Of a DNA stretch of 64,000 nt, positions 24,312 to 34,458 are shown piece after piece. The notes below the pieces were generated by a model. That model saw only the letters and a list, made by a program, of their open reading frames with translations. It did not search any database and was not told where the DNA came from. The stretch lies in contig CAWIFM010000008.1 of the NCBI GenBank assembly GCA_963835525.1, forward strand, positions 1,744,491 through 1,808,490, written 5' to 3'. A program made the translations under genes and the position numbers. Within the stretch, counting starts at the first letter, position 1; each line of letters opens with the position of its first letter. This stretch comes from DASSUW01 sp963835525 (GTDB lineage Bacteria > Actinomycetota > Thermoleophilia > Solirubrobacterales > Solirubrobacteraceae).

Positions 24312-25075
24312 GCCAGTGCGTCCGCGTCGAGTCGCTCGAACGGGATGCCGAGCCGCTGCACGCCGCGCTTGTCGATCAGCAGCACGTAGGCTGAGTGCTC
24401 GTACTCGAGCCCGGCCGCGTGGCGCGTGCGCCCGCGGTAGGTGAAGTCGCGCACGTCGGGGCTCTCCTCGAGCGCCGCCGGCGGCGGCGCCGGGCGCTCC
24501 GGGTGCGTGTAGGGACGGGCGGCGAGGTCGAGACCCTCGTCCGCCGCCTGGGCGCGGAAGCGATCGGTCGACTCGGCCGCTTCGTAGGCATCCTCGTCCG
24601 TCGCGTTGATGGGGACGATGCCGTACGCCCGCCAGACCGGCGCGAGCTCCTCGCGCGTGCCGGTGAGGTACTTCATCGGGCCGTTCTGCCAGTTCCGCAC
24701 GCGCAGCCAGTCGTCCACGCGCTTTCGCGTGTCGCCGACGGGGTCGACGCTGATCGCGAAGGCGGTCACGCCGTCGCCGACCTGCTTCACGGCCTTCATC
24801 ATCGTGGCCGCCTCGGCCGGGCAGAGGTCCCAGCACGTCGTGTAGATGAAGGTCATCACGACGACGTCGCCGCGCACGTCCCACAACCCCATCGGGTCGC
24901 CGTCCTGGTCGTGCAGGCGGAAGTCCTGCGCTTCCTCGCGCGGCGGGATGAACCGCGGCCGCGCCTCCGACTCGGATTGCAGCTCGGCCATCATCAGGCC
25001 GCCGAGGCCGCCGAGGATCGCGCAGATCGCGAACGCCAGCAGGAAGCGGCGGCGCTTTGAGACCTCAGCGCTCAA
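24272..25075 (-). CDS. SCO1/SenC-family copper chaperone or thioredoxin-like protein
   Basis: A 267-residue membrane-anchored protein (FLLAFAICAILGGLGGLMM, residues 11-29). The redox/copper site is C81 and C85 in TTCWDLCP, with the third ligand H227 in YEHSAYVLLID. SCO proteins load the CuA site of cytochrome oxidase or act as thiol reductants. Between the ISVDPVGDT region and H227 there is an extra segment of about 60 residues (160-222), rich in Asp, Glu and Pro, which is longer than the usual loop. The start overlaps the propeller gene upstream by 11 nt, so the two are co-expressed. Confidence 0.88.
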   Translation of the reverse strand: MSAEVSKRRRFLLAFAICAILGGLGGLMMAELQSESEARPRFIPPREEAQDFRLHDQDGDPMGLWDVRGDVVVMTFIYTTCWDLCPAEAATMMKAVKQVGDGVTAFAISVDPVGDTRKRVDDWLRVRNWQNGPMKYLTGTREELAPVWRAYGIVPINATDEDAYEAAESTDRFRAQAADEGLDLAARPYTHPERPAPPPAALEESPDVRDFTYRGRTRHAAGLEYEHSAYVLLIDKRGVQRLGIPFERLDADALAQDLRVLRDEPVK

Positions 25076-26030
25076 AGCGCAGTACCTCGTCGTCGCCGCC
25101 GTCGGCCACCCAGACGTACGCCTCGTCGAGCGCCAGCGCCGACGGGTCGCTGCCCGCCGCGCGCCGCGAGAGCACCTCGCCGGTGGCGCTGTCGACGTGC
25201 ACGAGCACGCGGTCGCGCCGGCTCAGCACGTAGACGTCGTCGCCGTCCGCGGCCACGGCGACCGGTCGACCGCCGACCGCGATCGAGGCGCCGCGCCGCT
25301 CGCCGGTCTCGAGGTCGACGCGCGCGACGGTGCCGCCGCTGGCGTCGGCCACCCACGCGCTGCCGTTGCTGACCGCGACCGCCGCCGGCAGGCCGCCGAG
25401 GCTGACCGGCGGGCCGGTCACGCTGCGTCGGCCGGCGTCGATGCGCGTCAGCGTGCCGCTGCTGGCGCCGGCCACGACCACCCAGCCGCCGCCGGCCGCC
25501 AGGTCGACGGCGTCGGCGCCGACCTGCAGCTCGCGCACCGGACGCCCGCCGGGCTCGATCACCCGCACCAGGCCCTCGGGCGAGCTGAGCACCCAGACCG
25601 CGCCGGCGGCGACGACGGCGTCGGTCGCGTCGGCCCCCACCGGGATCGCGGGGAACGTCCGCGGCGGGTCGCGCTGGATCGGGACGAGCGCGGCGCGCGC
25701 CGTGTCGACCGCCCACAGGCTCTCCGCGCCGGCCGCGAGCCGCGACGGGGCGCCGCCCGTGCGCAGGGGCGCGCCGAGCCGCCCGGAGTCCGGATCGAGC
25801 GGGAGGATCGCGCCCCGGTTCGGCGCGGCGACCCATACGCCTTCCGGCGTGACGACCACGCTGGTCGGCTGGCCGGGCAGGGCGAAGCGGGCGGGCGGGT
25901 CGTCATCGGAGGTGAGCGCGACGACCACGACCGCCGCGGCGAGCACGACGGCCACCGCGCCGGCCACCACGGCCAGCCACAGCAGGCGCCGCGAGCGGCG
26001 CGGCGTGCTCACTTCGACGCTCACCGGCAT
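25065..26030 (-). CDS. Membrane-anchored YVTN/NHL-like beta-propeller protein
   Basis: A 321-residue protein with one N-terminal transmembrane helix (LLWLAVVAGAVAVVLAAAVVVV, 16-38). Repeats of about 40 residues follow on the theme VWVAA..GAILPLD, LWAVDTARAALVPI, AWVADASGGTVARVDLETGE and VWVADGGDDEVLRF. This is a six- or seven-bladed propeller, probably extracytoplasmic. ATG 26030 is preceded by AGGAG at 8 nt. It overlaps the SCO1 gene downstream and diverges from the protease-like gene and the homologous propeller at 26912. Confidence 0.82.
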   Translation of the reverse strand: MPVSVEVSTPRRSRRLLWLAVVAGAVAVVLAAAVVVVALTSDDDPPARFALPGQPTSVVVTPEGVWVAAPNRGAILPLDPDSGRLGAPLRTGGAPSRLAAGAESLWAVDTARAALVPIQRDPPRTFPAIPVGADATDAVVAAGAVWVLSSPEGLVRVIEPGGRPVRELQVGADAVDLAAGGGWVVVAGASSGTLTRIDAGRRSVTGPPVSLGGLPAAVAVSNGSAWVADASGGTVARVDLETGERRGASIAVGGRPVAVAADGDDVYVLSRRDRVLVHVDSATGEVLSRRAAGSDPSALALDEAYVWVADGGDDEVLRFER

Positions 26031-26090
26031 ACCTTGTCACTCCTGCAACATGGCGCCCACTGGCCTTGCGACCAGGGATAGAGTCGCAAC

Positions 26091-26915
26091 GTGCGGCATG
26101 CCGGCGTGATCGCGATGGCCATGGTCCTGGCCGCTACAGCCCTCCTGCTGGCCACCGGAGGCGACCGGACCGCGGTCTCGGCCGCCCCCGCGCCGCCCGA
26201 GCTCGGCCTCGGCGTGGTGGCCATCGACGCGCGCATCGGCGACCAGCGCGTGCGCAGCTCCGGCGCGATCGTCGACGCGCGCGCCGGTCTCGTGGTCACC
26301 TCCGCGCACACCGTCTGGGGCGCGACGTCGCTGCGGCTGACCACCGGGCTCGGCGTCCTGCACGGACGGCTGGTGGCGCGCGCCCCGTGCGCCGGCCTCG
26401 CCGTAATCGAGATCCAGCCGCGCGTACCCGGCCTGGTGGCGCTGCCGGCGGCCGGCGGCATCCCGTCCTCCAGCGACCTGCTGTCCGCGGTCGGCCGCCG
26501 GGAGAACGCGCTCGTCTCGATCCCGCTGCGTTCGGCCGGCACCGCCTCGAACGCGCCTGTCGAGGAGGGCCTGCCGCCGCTGGCGTCGGCGATCCGGCTC
26601 GACGCCCGGGTCGTCCCCGAATCGTCCGGCGGGCCGGTCGTGAACGCCGACGGCGAGCTGGTCGGCATGGCGATGGCGACGACCAAGGGCGGCGCGCTGG
26701 CCATCCCGTGGGAGACCGTGAAGGAGCGGATCGGCGAGCTGGAGGTCGACGAGCGGCGCATCTACGTCGGCTGGCGCGACTACTACCGCTGCGCGCCCGC
26801 TCTGCACGCGTACGCGAAGCGCGAGCATCCCGGCTACCAGCCGATCGACGCCGTGATCAACACCCCCGTCCCCGCGACCCGGCTGCCGGGCACGCAGACC
26901 CTGGACGCGCAATGA
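26091..26915 (+). CDS. Secreted trypsin-like protein with degenerate triad
   Basis: A 274-residue protein with a signal peptide (AMAMVLAATALLLATGG) and a chymotrypsin-like fold of the HtrA kind. His73 in VVTSAHTVWG and Ser179 in PESSGGPVV are kept. The Asp position, normally in a SDLAVL motif, reads PCAGLAVIE, so the acid appears to be Gly102. It may be inactive, or another acid may substitute. A C-terminal extension holds YVGWRDYYRCAPALHAY with Cys, not typical for HtrA. TAGAGT (26079-26084) lies 6 nt before GTG 26091. The stop overlaps the propeller gene start (ATGA). Confidence 0.75.
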   Translation: MRHAGVIAMAMVLAATALLLATGGDRTAVSAAPAPPELGLGVVAIDARIGDQRVRSSGAIVDARAGLVVTSAHTVWGATSLRLTTGLGVLHGRLVARAPCAGLAVIEIQPRVPGLVALPAAGGIPSSSDLLSAVGRRENALVSIPLRSAGTASNAPVEEGLPPLASAIRLDARVVPESSGGPVVNADGELVGMAMATTKGGALAIPWETVKERIGELEVDERRIYVGWRDYYRCAPALHAYAKREHPGYQPIDAVINTPVPATRLPGTQTLDAQ

Positions 26916-27904
26916 GCTCGACCGTCGCCCCCACGCCGCAGCCGAGGCGCCAGGGATCGTCGTGGGACATCCGCGTCGCCATGATCGCGCTCCTGCTCGC
27001 CGTTTTGGTCGGCCCGGCGCTCGTCGTGCTCGCGCTCGAGGGCGGCGGCGGCGGCGACGACGGCGGCACGTTCGAGGTGGCGCGGCTGCCGACCGACGTG
27101 GCCGTGGACGGCGACACGGTCTGGGTCGCCAGCGGACGCGACGACCGCATCGTGGCGCTCGACGCGGCGCAGCCTGAGCAGTCACCCACGCGCCACGAGA
27201 CCGGCGCGGCGCCGCTGCGGGTCGCCGTCGGCGCCGGCTCGGTGTGGACGGCGAACGCGGGCGACGACAGCGTGACACGGCTCAACCCGCTGGTCCCGGG
27301 CTCGGTCGGCCGCCGGATCGCGATCGGCGCCGACGCCGTCGACGTGGCGGTCGGCGCCGACGGGGCATGGGTGTCGAACGGCCAGCGCGGGACCGTGATG
27401 CGGATCGACCCGATCTCGAACCAGCCGCTCGGCCCGCCGATCCGGACCGGCAACTTCCCGACCGCGCTCGCGCTGGGCGGCAACTACCTGTGGGTCGTCA
27501 ACTCCGGCGACGGGACCGTCGCGCGCGTCGACCCGCGCGAGGACCTCGTCGTCGGCCGCCGGATCGCGGTCGGGCGCGACCCGCAGGACATCGCGGTCGG
27601 CTTCGGCTCGGTCTGGGTCGCCAACCGCGGCGACGGCACGGTGACCCGCATCGACGCCGCCACCGGCCAGCCGCAGGGCGAGCCGATCGCCGCCGGCCGG
27701 GCGCCGGGCGCGCTGGCCGTGACGCGCACCGGCGTCCTCGTGCTCGACAGCGACCGCGGCGAGGTGCTCGAGATCGACCCGGACTCCCTGCGCGTGTCCC
27801 GCGTGCTGCGGATCGGCGGCTTCCCGGCCTCGATCGCCGTGGGCGATGGCGCGGCGTGGGTGGTCGACTCGCGCGCCGGAACCGTCACGCGGATCCCGGG
27901 CTAG
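26912..27904 (+). CDS. Membrane-anchored beta-propeller protein, paralogue of the 25065 gene
   Basis: A 330-residue protein with an N-terminal transmembrane helix (VAMIALLLAVLVGPALVVLAL, 22-42), a Gly/Asp linker and repeated blades: VWVASGRDDRIVALD, VWTANAGDDSVTRLN, LWVVNSGDGTVARVD, VWVANRGDGTVTRID and AWVVDSRAGTVTRI. It is similar in plan to the product of the divergent 25065 gene, and the two flank the protease-like gene. Translation is coupled to that gene through a 4-nt overlap. Family members are often annotated as PQQ- or virginiamycin lyase-like, but no catalytic site is seen. The stop shares CTAG with the convergent permease. Confidence 0.82.
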   Translation: MSSTVAPTPQPRRQGSSWDIRVAMIALLLAVLVGPALVVLALEGGGGGDDGGTFEVARLPTDVAVDGDTVWVASGRDDRIVALDAAQPEQSPTRHETGAAPLRVAVGAGSVWTANAGDDSVTRLNPLVPGSVGRRIAIGADAVDVAVGADGAWVSNGQRGTVMRIDPISNQPLGPPIRTGNFPTALALGGNYLWVVNSGDGTVARVDPREDLVVGRRIAVGRDPQDIAVGFGSVWVANRGDGTVTRIDAATGQPQGEPIAAGRAPGALAVTRTGVLVLDSDRGEVLEIDPDSLRVSRVLRIGGFPASIAVGDGAAWVVDSRAGTVTRIPG

Positions 27905-28712
27905 CCGGTCGTCCGGCGCTTGAACCGCGCCACGCACAGCGGCGCCGCCACGGCCAGGATCGCCACCGACCACAGCACGGCCGCGAGCACGGCATGCTGG
28001 AGCGGCCACGGCGCGTCGGCGGGCAGCGCCGTCGGGTTGCCGAACAGCGTGCGCACGCCGGCGACGACCGCGCTGATCGGGTTCCACTCGGCGATCTGCT
28101 GCAGCCCGTCCGGCAGTCCCTCCGCCGGCACGAAGGCGTTGGACAGGAAGGTCAGCGGGAACACGGTCATGAACGCGATGCCCTGCACGGCGTCAGGCGT
28201 TCGCGAGATGACGCCGATCAGCGTGCCCAGCCAGATCATGGCCGCCGCGAACAGGACGAGCAGGGCGAAGCCGCCGATGGCCTCGGCGACGCTGGAGTCG
28301 ATGCTCCAGCCGACCGCGAAGCCGGTCGCCACGAGTAGGACGATGGCGACGAGGGTCGCCGCCAGCTCGGCGACGAAGTGGCCCATCAGGTAGGCCGACC
28401 GCGACGTCGGCAGCGAGCGCACGCGGTCGACCATGCCCTCGCCGAGGTCGGTGGCGATCGAGACGCCCGGGCCCATCATCCCGAAGGCGAGCGACTGCAC
28501 GAGGATGCCGCCGATCAGGTAGTCGGTGTAGTCGCCGCCCGGGACGGCGATCACGCCGCCGAACACGAACGCGAACAGCAGCACGAACATGATCGGCTGC
28601 AGCGTCACGTCAAGCAGCTTCTCGGGGATCTGGCGGACGTGCTCGAGGTTGCGGCGGGCGAGCACGAGGCTGTCGGAGACGAGCCAGCGGGTGCGGAGAG
28701 CGACGGCGGACA

Positions 28713-28713
<1 letters not shown>
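27901..28713 (-). CDS. ABC-2 type exporter permease (DrrB-like)
   Basis: A 270-residue permease with six membrane helices, for example PIMFVLLFAFVFGGVIAV, LVAIVLLVATGFAVGW and LLVLFAAAMIWLGTLIGVI. The ABC2-membrane signature region DLGEGMVDRVRSLPTSRSAYLMGH is the DrrB/NodJ type. With the ATPase gene it makes a daunorubicin/oleandomycin-resistance style exporter of unknown cargo. The ATG overlaps the ATPase stop by 1 nt (TGATG). The stop overlaps the convergent propeller gene stop in CTAG. Confidence 0.9.
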
Positions 28714-29681
<968 letters not shown>

Positions 29682-29716
29682 ACGAACAGCTTAGTGGTAC
29701 GGTGTACGAATGTCAA
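29682..29716 (-). promoter_or_regulatory. Sigma70-type promoter of the ABC exporter operon, leaderless
   Basis: On the minus strand the -35 is TTGACA (29716-29711), the spacer is exactly 17 nt, and the -10 is TAAGCT (29693-29688). Six nt then separate it from ATG 29681. This is the best promoter match in the window. The -35 lies within the first codons of the divergent tetR gene. Operator sites 2 and 3 overlap the spacer, the -10 and the start. Confidence 0.7.
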
Positions 29717-30441
29717 GAGGCGACGACCACACGCCGATCTGGGCCCGGCCCGCGCCGGGGGAGCGCAGGCCCGCGCACACGCGCGAGCGGATCGCCGAAA
29801 CGGCGCTGCTGATCGCGGACGAGGAGGGCTTCGAGGCGGTGACCATGCGCCGGATCGCGCGGGTGCTCGGCGCCGGCACGATGACCCTGTACCACTACGT
29901 CCGGAACAAGGACGAGCTGGCGGCGCTGATGGACGACGCGATCATGGGCGAGCTGCTCGTGCCCGAGGACGAGCTCGCGGAGGACTGGCGCGAGGGCATG
30001 GCCCAGATCGCCCGGCGCTCGTACGAGGCGTTCCAGCGCCATCCGTGGGTGTTCGACCAGGTCCCCGTCCCGCCGGGCGGTCCGAACGCGCTGCGCCACG
30101 TCGAGCAGTCGCTGACGATCGCGAGCCGCACGGGCCTCGACGAGCAGGCGGTGTTCGAGATCGTGGCCCTCGTCGACGACTATGTCCTCGGGTTCGCGAG
30201 CCGCGCGCGCGAGGCGCGGTCGCGCGACACGGGCGAGGGCGCGGAGGACCGACTCGACGGCCTCGTGGCCTACCTCGACGCGCTGCTGGCGACCGGCGAG
30301 TTCCCGACGATCGCCGCGTGGGCGGGCGACGACCCGCGCGCCGGGTTCGCCCGCGTCGCCGCGATGGCCGCCGACCCGGGCCGCTTCGAGCGCGGCCTGC
30401 AGGCGCTGCTCGACGGCATCGAGCTGCGCGTCAAGGGTTAG
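29710..30441 (+). CDS. TetR-family repressor
   Basis: A 243-residue regulator. The N-terminal HTH spans about residues 25-70 (RERIAETALLIADEEGFEAVTMRRIARVLGAGTMTLYHYVRNKDEL), with the TLYHYVRNKDEL recognition and capping helix of the TetR_C subgroup associated with drug exporters. The C-terminal ligand domain is helical and contains AFQRHPWVFDQVPVPPGGPN. Divergent from the DrrAB-like exporter; candidate operators lie between the two. TACGGT (29698-29703) is 6 nt before ATG 29710. The ligand is unknown. The 3' end overlaps the convergent gene by 11 nt. Confidence 0.92.
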   Translation: MSRGDDHTPIWARPAPGERRPAHTRERIAETALLIADEEGFEAVTMRRIARVLGAGTMTLYHYVRNKDELAALMDDAIMGELLVPEDELAEDWREGMAQIARRSYEAFQRHPWVFDQVPVPPGGPNALRHVEQSLTIASRTGLDEQAVFEIVALVDDYVLGFASRAREARSRDTGEGAEDRLDGLVAYLDALLATGEFPTIAAWAGDDPRAGFARVAAMAADPGRFERGLQALLDGIELRVKG

Positions 30442-31417
30442 AGACGGGCCCGACCAGCGAGGTGTCGAAGGCGCGGCCCAGGTCGGGCTCTTCCTCGAGG
30501 ATGCCGAACTCGACGTCCCAGGCCGCCCACGCGCGCAGCACGTCCTCGCGCAGCTCGCCGTAGGCGCGCGCGCCGGCCGTCCAGGCCGCCGAGACCGCGT
30601 CGACCTGCGCCTGAGCGGCCTCGCGATCGAGCCCGGAGTCCGCGTCCAGGAGCGCGGTCACCGCGCTCTCCGGGTCGGTCTGGGCCTGCGTGTAGCCGCG
30701 CTGGAGCGCCCGGATCGTCGCCTCGACCAGCGGGCGCTTCTCCTCCAGCGTCTCGCGGGTCACGCACAGCACGAGCTCCGGGTAGGCGGGAGCGCCGAAC
30801 TCGTCGACGCGGAACTCCCGCGTGCCGGGGCGCTCTGCGCGCAGCGCGACGCCCTCGACGTTCCAGAACGCCGTCGCGCCCGCGACGCGGCCGGCGAGCA
30901 GCGCCTTGACCGCCTCGAAGCCGATCGTCGTCGTGCGCACCTGGTCGGGGTCGCCGCCGTCGCCCGCCACCACTGAGCGCAGCACGGCGACGTCGGACGG
31001 CAGGCCGGTGACGCCGGCGCGGCGGCCTTCGAGGTCGCGCGGGCGCTCGATCTCGGGCTGCGCGAGCACGGCGGCCAGCGGTGTCTGCACGAGCGCCATC
31101 ACGCCGACGATGTCGGCGCGCTCCTGGCGTGCGAGGCCGATGTCGTGGATGTCGAGGATCGCCATGTCGGCGCGGCCGCCCTGGAGCAGGCGCAGCGCGT
31201 CGGTCGACGCGCTGGGCGCCTGCACCTCGAGCTGGACGCCCTCGGCGTCGTCGTACCCGCGCGAGGTCGCCAGGTAGATCCCCGCGTGCACCCCGTTGGG
31301 CGTGAAGTCGAGCAGCAGCGACGCCTCCTGGTTGGGGCGGTCCGAGCCGGACGTGCCGCCGCAGCCCGCGAGCAGCGCGCACGCGACGAGCAAGATCGGT
31401 GTCAGCCGTATCGACAT
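30431..31417 (-). CDS. NMT1/THI5-type substrate-binding lipoprotein, orphan
   Basis: A 328-residue ABC substrate-binding protein. After the lipoprotein signal (LTPILLVACALLAGCGG) comes LLLDFTPNGVHAGIYLATSRGY, the NMT1/SsuA-like opening seen in binding proteins for pyrimidines (thiamine precursor), riboflavin or sulfonates. Next are LLQGGRADMAILDIHDIGLARQE and LEGRRAGVTGLPSDVAVLRSVV. No permease or ATPase gene for uptake is adjacent, since the exporter genes upstream are ABC-2. It must pair with a transporter elsewhere. The ligand is unknown. ATG 31417 was chosen because the signal begins there. Confidence 0.85.
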   Translation of the reverse strand: MSIRLTPILLVACALLAGCGGTSGSDRPNQEASLLLDFTPNGVHAGIYLATSRGYDDAEGVQLEVQAPSASTDALRLLQGGRADMAILDIHDIGLARQERADIVGVMALVQTPLAAVLAQPEIERPRDLEGRRAGVTGLPSDVAVLRSVVAGDGGDPDQVRTTTIGFEAVKALLAGRVAGATAFWNVEGVALRAERPGTREFRVDEFGAPAYPELVLCVTRETLEEKRPLVEATIRALQRGYTQAQTDPESAVTALLDADSGLDREAAQAQVDAVSAAWTAGARAYGELREDVLRAWAAWDVEFGILEEEPDLGRAFDTSLVGPVSNP

Positions 31418-31472
31418 GTCTTGGCCGAGGAGTATGTTCGCGTCACTTACGGCGCACGGAGAGGAGGCCCCC

Positions 31473-32270
31473 ATGTCCGCTGCCACGACCAGTGCCGCGC
31501 CTGCCACGCCCGCGAAGGCGACAGCGCTCCCCCTGGGAACGGCCTCAGCCTACGCGGCTGAGGTGCTCGGCACGTTCGTTCTGGTGCTGTTCATCATCCT
31601 GGCGGTCTCGGGCACTGCGCCGGAGCCGTTCGGCACCGGCAACTTCGACATCGTGCTGATCGCGTTCACGCACGCCATCGTGCTGTTCGTGCTCATCCGG
31701 TCGCTTGGCGCCGCGTCGGGCGCCCACTTCAACCCGGCCGTGACGGTCGCGCTGCTCTTCAAGGGCAAGATCGGGGCCGGCGACGCGGCCGCCTACATCG
31801 TGCTCCAGTGCATTGGCGCGATCCTCGCCGCGCTGTTCGCGGGGGCGATCATGGGCGACGCGGCCGAGGCCGTGAACTACGCCGGCCCGGCCGTGAACCC
31901 GGACCAGTTCGCCGAGGGCTCGATCTGGCTCGGCGCGCTCGCCGAGGGCACCGGCGCCTTCGTGCTCATGTGGGCGATCATGGCCACGGCCGTCGACCCG
32001 CGCGGCAACCGCGAGTGGGCGCCCTACGCGATCGGTCTCGCGCTCGGCCTCGGCGTGCTCGTCATGGCGCCGGTCACGGGCGCGGCGCTCAACCCGGCGC
32101 GCGCCTTCGGCCCGCTGCTGGTAGGCGACTTCGGGCCCTTCGACATGTTCCTGGTCTCGTACGTGATCGGCCCGATCCTCGGCGCCCTGCTGGCCGCCTT
32201 CCTCTACACCGCGATCGTCCTCAAGCCCCAGGAACGGATCGAGCAACGCCCGATAGATACCTTGACCTGA
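31473..32270 (+). CDS. MIP-family aquaporin/glycerol channel
   Basis: A 265-residue channel with six helices. Both NPA boxes are present: GAHFNPAVTVAL and GAALNPARAFGPLL. The N-terminal 25 residues are Ala/Thr/Pro-rich. A longer than usual extracellular loop has VNPDQFAEGS. Whether it conducts water or glycerol cannot be read without structural comparison of the ar/R filter (the arginine after the second NPA is present). A GAGGAGG Shine-Dalgarno lies upstream of ATG 31473. It precedes fbiC by 16 nt and may be on the same transcript. Confidence 0.92.
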   Translation: MSAATTSAAPATPAKATALPLGTASAYAAEVLGTFVLVLFIILAVSGTAPEPFGTGNFDIVLIAFTHAIVLFVLIRSLGAASGAHFNPAVTVALLFKGKIGAGDAAAYIVLQCIGAILAALFAGAIMGDAAEAVNYAGPAVNPDQFAEGSIWLGALAEGTGAFVLMWAIMATAVDPRGNREWAPYAIGLALGLGVLVMAPVTGAALNPARAFGPLLVGDFGPFDMFLVSYVIGPILGALLAAFLYTAIVLKPQERIEQRPIDTLT

Positions 32271-32286
32271 GTATCGTCCTGGCGGC

Positions 32287-34458
32287 ATGACGCGCCGCCG
32301 GGTCACGTTCTCACGCAACCTGACGCTCTCGCTCTCGCGGACGTGCCGGTGCCATTGCAAGTACTGCGCGTTCGCGACCCACCGGCCGCACCTGCACGAG
32401 CCGGAGGAGGTCGAGCGGCTGCTCGACGGCGCCGCGCGCCGGCGCGTGAAGGAGCTGCTGGTGCTGACCGGCGAGGCGCCCGACCATCACCCGGGCGTAC
32501 GCGAGCGTCTGGAGCAGCTCGGCTTCGCCGACTTCACCGCCTACGTCGTGTGGGCGTGCGAGCAGGCGCTGGAGCGCGGCCTGCTGCCGCACACCAACCT
32601 CGGCGTCCTGAGCCGTGAGGATCTCGCCAACCTGCGCGAGGTCACCGCGTCTCAAGGGTTGATGCTCGAGTCGGTCAACCCCGACCTCGTCGCCCACCAG
32701 GGATCGCCGACCAAGCACCCGGCCGAGCGGCTCGTCACCATCGCGGCCGCCGCGGAGCTGCGGATCCCCTTCACCAGCGGGATCCTGGTCGGCATCGGCG
32801 AGTCCGAGGACGACCGGATGCAGTCGCTCGAGGCACTCGCGGGCTTCGAGCATCTGCAAGAGGTGATCCTGCAGAACTTCGTGCCGCACCGGCGCTACTA
32901 CGGCGAGGAGCCCGCCGACATCGCCACCGAGGCGGCGGACGCGTTCTGGCGCACCGGCCTGCACGACGGGCCGGTTCACGGCGCTCCGGCGTGGGCCACG
33001 CCGGTCGGGATCGAGGACATGAAGCGGCTGATCGCCGAGACGCGGCGGCTGATGCCGGACGTCGGCATCCAGATCCCGCCGAACCTCGCCGACTGGTGGC
33101 CGGAGCTCGTGGCTGCCGGCGCGACCGACCTCGGCGGCCTGTCGGCCAACGGCGACCACATCTCGCCCGAGCACCCGTTCCCGTCACCGGCCCAGGTCCG
33201 CAAGCGGCTCGCCGAGGACGGCGTGGCACTCGCCGAGCGCCTCTGCGTCTACGGCCGCTTCATCGACCCCGAGTGGATCGCGCCGCGCGTGCTCGAGGTC
33301 ATCCGCGACCGCTACCGCGCCTTCATCCCGCGCCGCAGCGCCGGCGCCGTCCCGCCGGGAACGATCGAGCGCGCGCGTGACGGGCAGCCGCTGACGCCGG
33401 CCGAGCTCACCGCGATGTTCGCGGAGAGCCGGCCGGAGGCGATCGAGGACATGCGGCAGGCCGCCGACGAGCTGCGCGCCGAGCTCGCGGGGGAGACGGT
33501 CACGTTTGTCGTGAACCGCAACATCAACGTCTCCAACGTCTGCATCGTCGGCTGCGCGTTCTGCGGCTTCGGCGTCGGCCGCCGCTCGCCCGACGCCTAC
33601 GAGCACGACCGCGAGGAGTTCGTCGCGCGCGTCAACGACGCCGTCGCCTTCGGCGCCACCGAGATCTGCATGCAGTCCGGCATCCACCCGGACTGGGGCA
33701 TCGAGGACTACCTCGGCTGGCTGCGGCTGGCCAAGGAGGTCGCCCCGCAGATCCACCTGCACGCCTACTCGCCGATGGAGATCGCGCACATGTGCGACGC
33801 CGAGCGGCTGCCGCCGAGCGAGGTGTTCGCGCGGCTGACCGAGGCCGGGCTGGACTCCGTGCCCGGCACCGCCGCCGAGGTGCTGCACGACGACGTCCGG
33901 CAGCGCATCAGCCCCAACAAGCTGCCGGTGGCGCGCTGGGTGGAGATCATCGAGGCCGCCCACCACGCCGGCCTGCGCTCGACCGTCACGGTCATGTTCG
34001 GGCACATCGAGACGCCCGAGGAGCTGGCCGAGCACATGCGCGTCGTGCGCGAGCTGCAGGAGCGGACCGGCGGCTTCACCGAGTTCGTCCCGCTCTCCTT
34101 CATCCCGTTCCACACGCAGCTCGGCCGCACGCACGGGATCGAGGAGATCAGCCGCGAGGAGAACCTCAAGCACACGGCGGCGTTCCGGCTCGCGCTCGGG
34201 CGCACGATCCCGAACCTGCAGGCGAGCTGGGTGAAGATGGGCCTCGACGCCGCCACCGAGGCGCTGCACTGGGGCGTCAACGACCTCGGCGGCACGCTGA
34301 TGGAGGAGTCGATCTCCCGCATGGCGGGCTCCTACCACGGGGTCAAGCTCGACCCGGACGACCTGGTCGGCGCCGCCCACGACGCCGGCCGCCCGGCCGC
34401 CGAGCGCACCACGCTCTACGGCATCCGCCGCCGCTACGAGCTAGCGGCCGCCGCCTGA
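32287..34458 (+). CDS. fbiC: FO synthase, bifunctional CofG-CofH radical SAM enzyme
   Basis: A 723-residue fusion that makes 7,8-didemethyl-8-hydroxy-5-deazariboflavin, the F420 chromophore, from tyrosine and 5-amino-6-ribitylaminouracil. Two radical SAM clusters are visible: C20, C24 and C27 (TCRCHCKYCAF, the CofG half), and C419, C423 and C426 (CIVGCAFCGF, the CofH half). GFTEFVPLSFIPFHTQLGR is typical of CofH. The length is close to that of mycobacterial FbiC, somewhat shorter at the N-terminus. TATCGT (32272-32277) lies 9 nt before ATG 32287. The stop overlaps the phoD-like start (TGATG). Confidence 0.96.
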   Translation: MTRRRVTFSRNLTLSLSRTCRCHCKYCAFATHRPHLHEPEEVERLLDGAARRRVKELLVLTGEAPDHHPGVRERLEQLGFADFTAYVVWACEQALERGLLPHTNLGVLSREDLANLREVTASQGLMLESVNPDLVAHQGSPTKHPAERLVTIAAAAELRIPFTSGILVGIGESEDDRMQSLEALAGFEHLQEVILQNFVPHRRYYGEEPADIATEAADAFWRTGLHDGPVHGAPAWATPVGIEDMKRLIAETRRLMPDVGIQIPPNLADWWPELVAAGATDLGGLSANGDHISPEHPFPSPAQVRKRLAEDGVALAERLCVYGRFIDPEWIAPRVLEVIRDRYRAFIPRRSAGAVPPGTIERARDGQPLTPAELTAMFAESRPEAIEDMRQAADELRAELAGETVTFVVNRNINVSNVCIVGCAFCGFGVGRRSPDAYEHDREEFVARVNDAVAFGATEICMQSGIHPDWGIEDYLGWLRLAKEVAPQIHLHAYSPMEIAHMCDAERLPPSEVFARLTEAGLDSVPGTAAEVLHDDVRQRISPNKLPVARWVEIIEAAHHAGLRSTVTVMFGHIETPEELAEHMRVVRELQERTGGFTEFVPLSFIPFHTQLGRTHGIEEISREENLKHTAAFRLALGRTIPNLQASWVKMGLDAATEALHWGVNDLGGTLMEESISRMAGSYHGVKLDPDDLVGAAHDAGRPAAERTTLYGIRRRYELAAAA

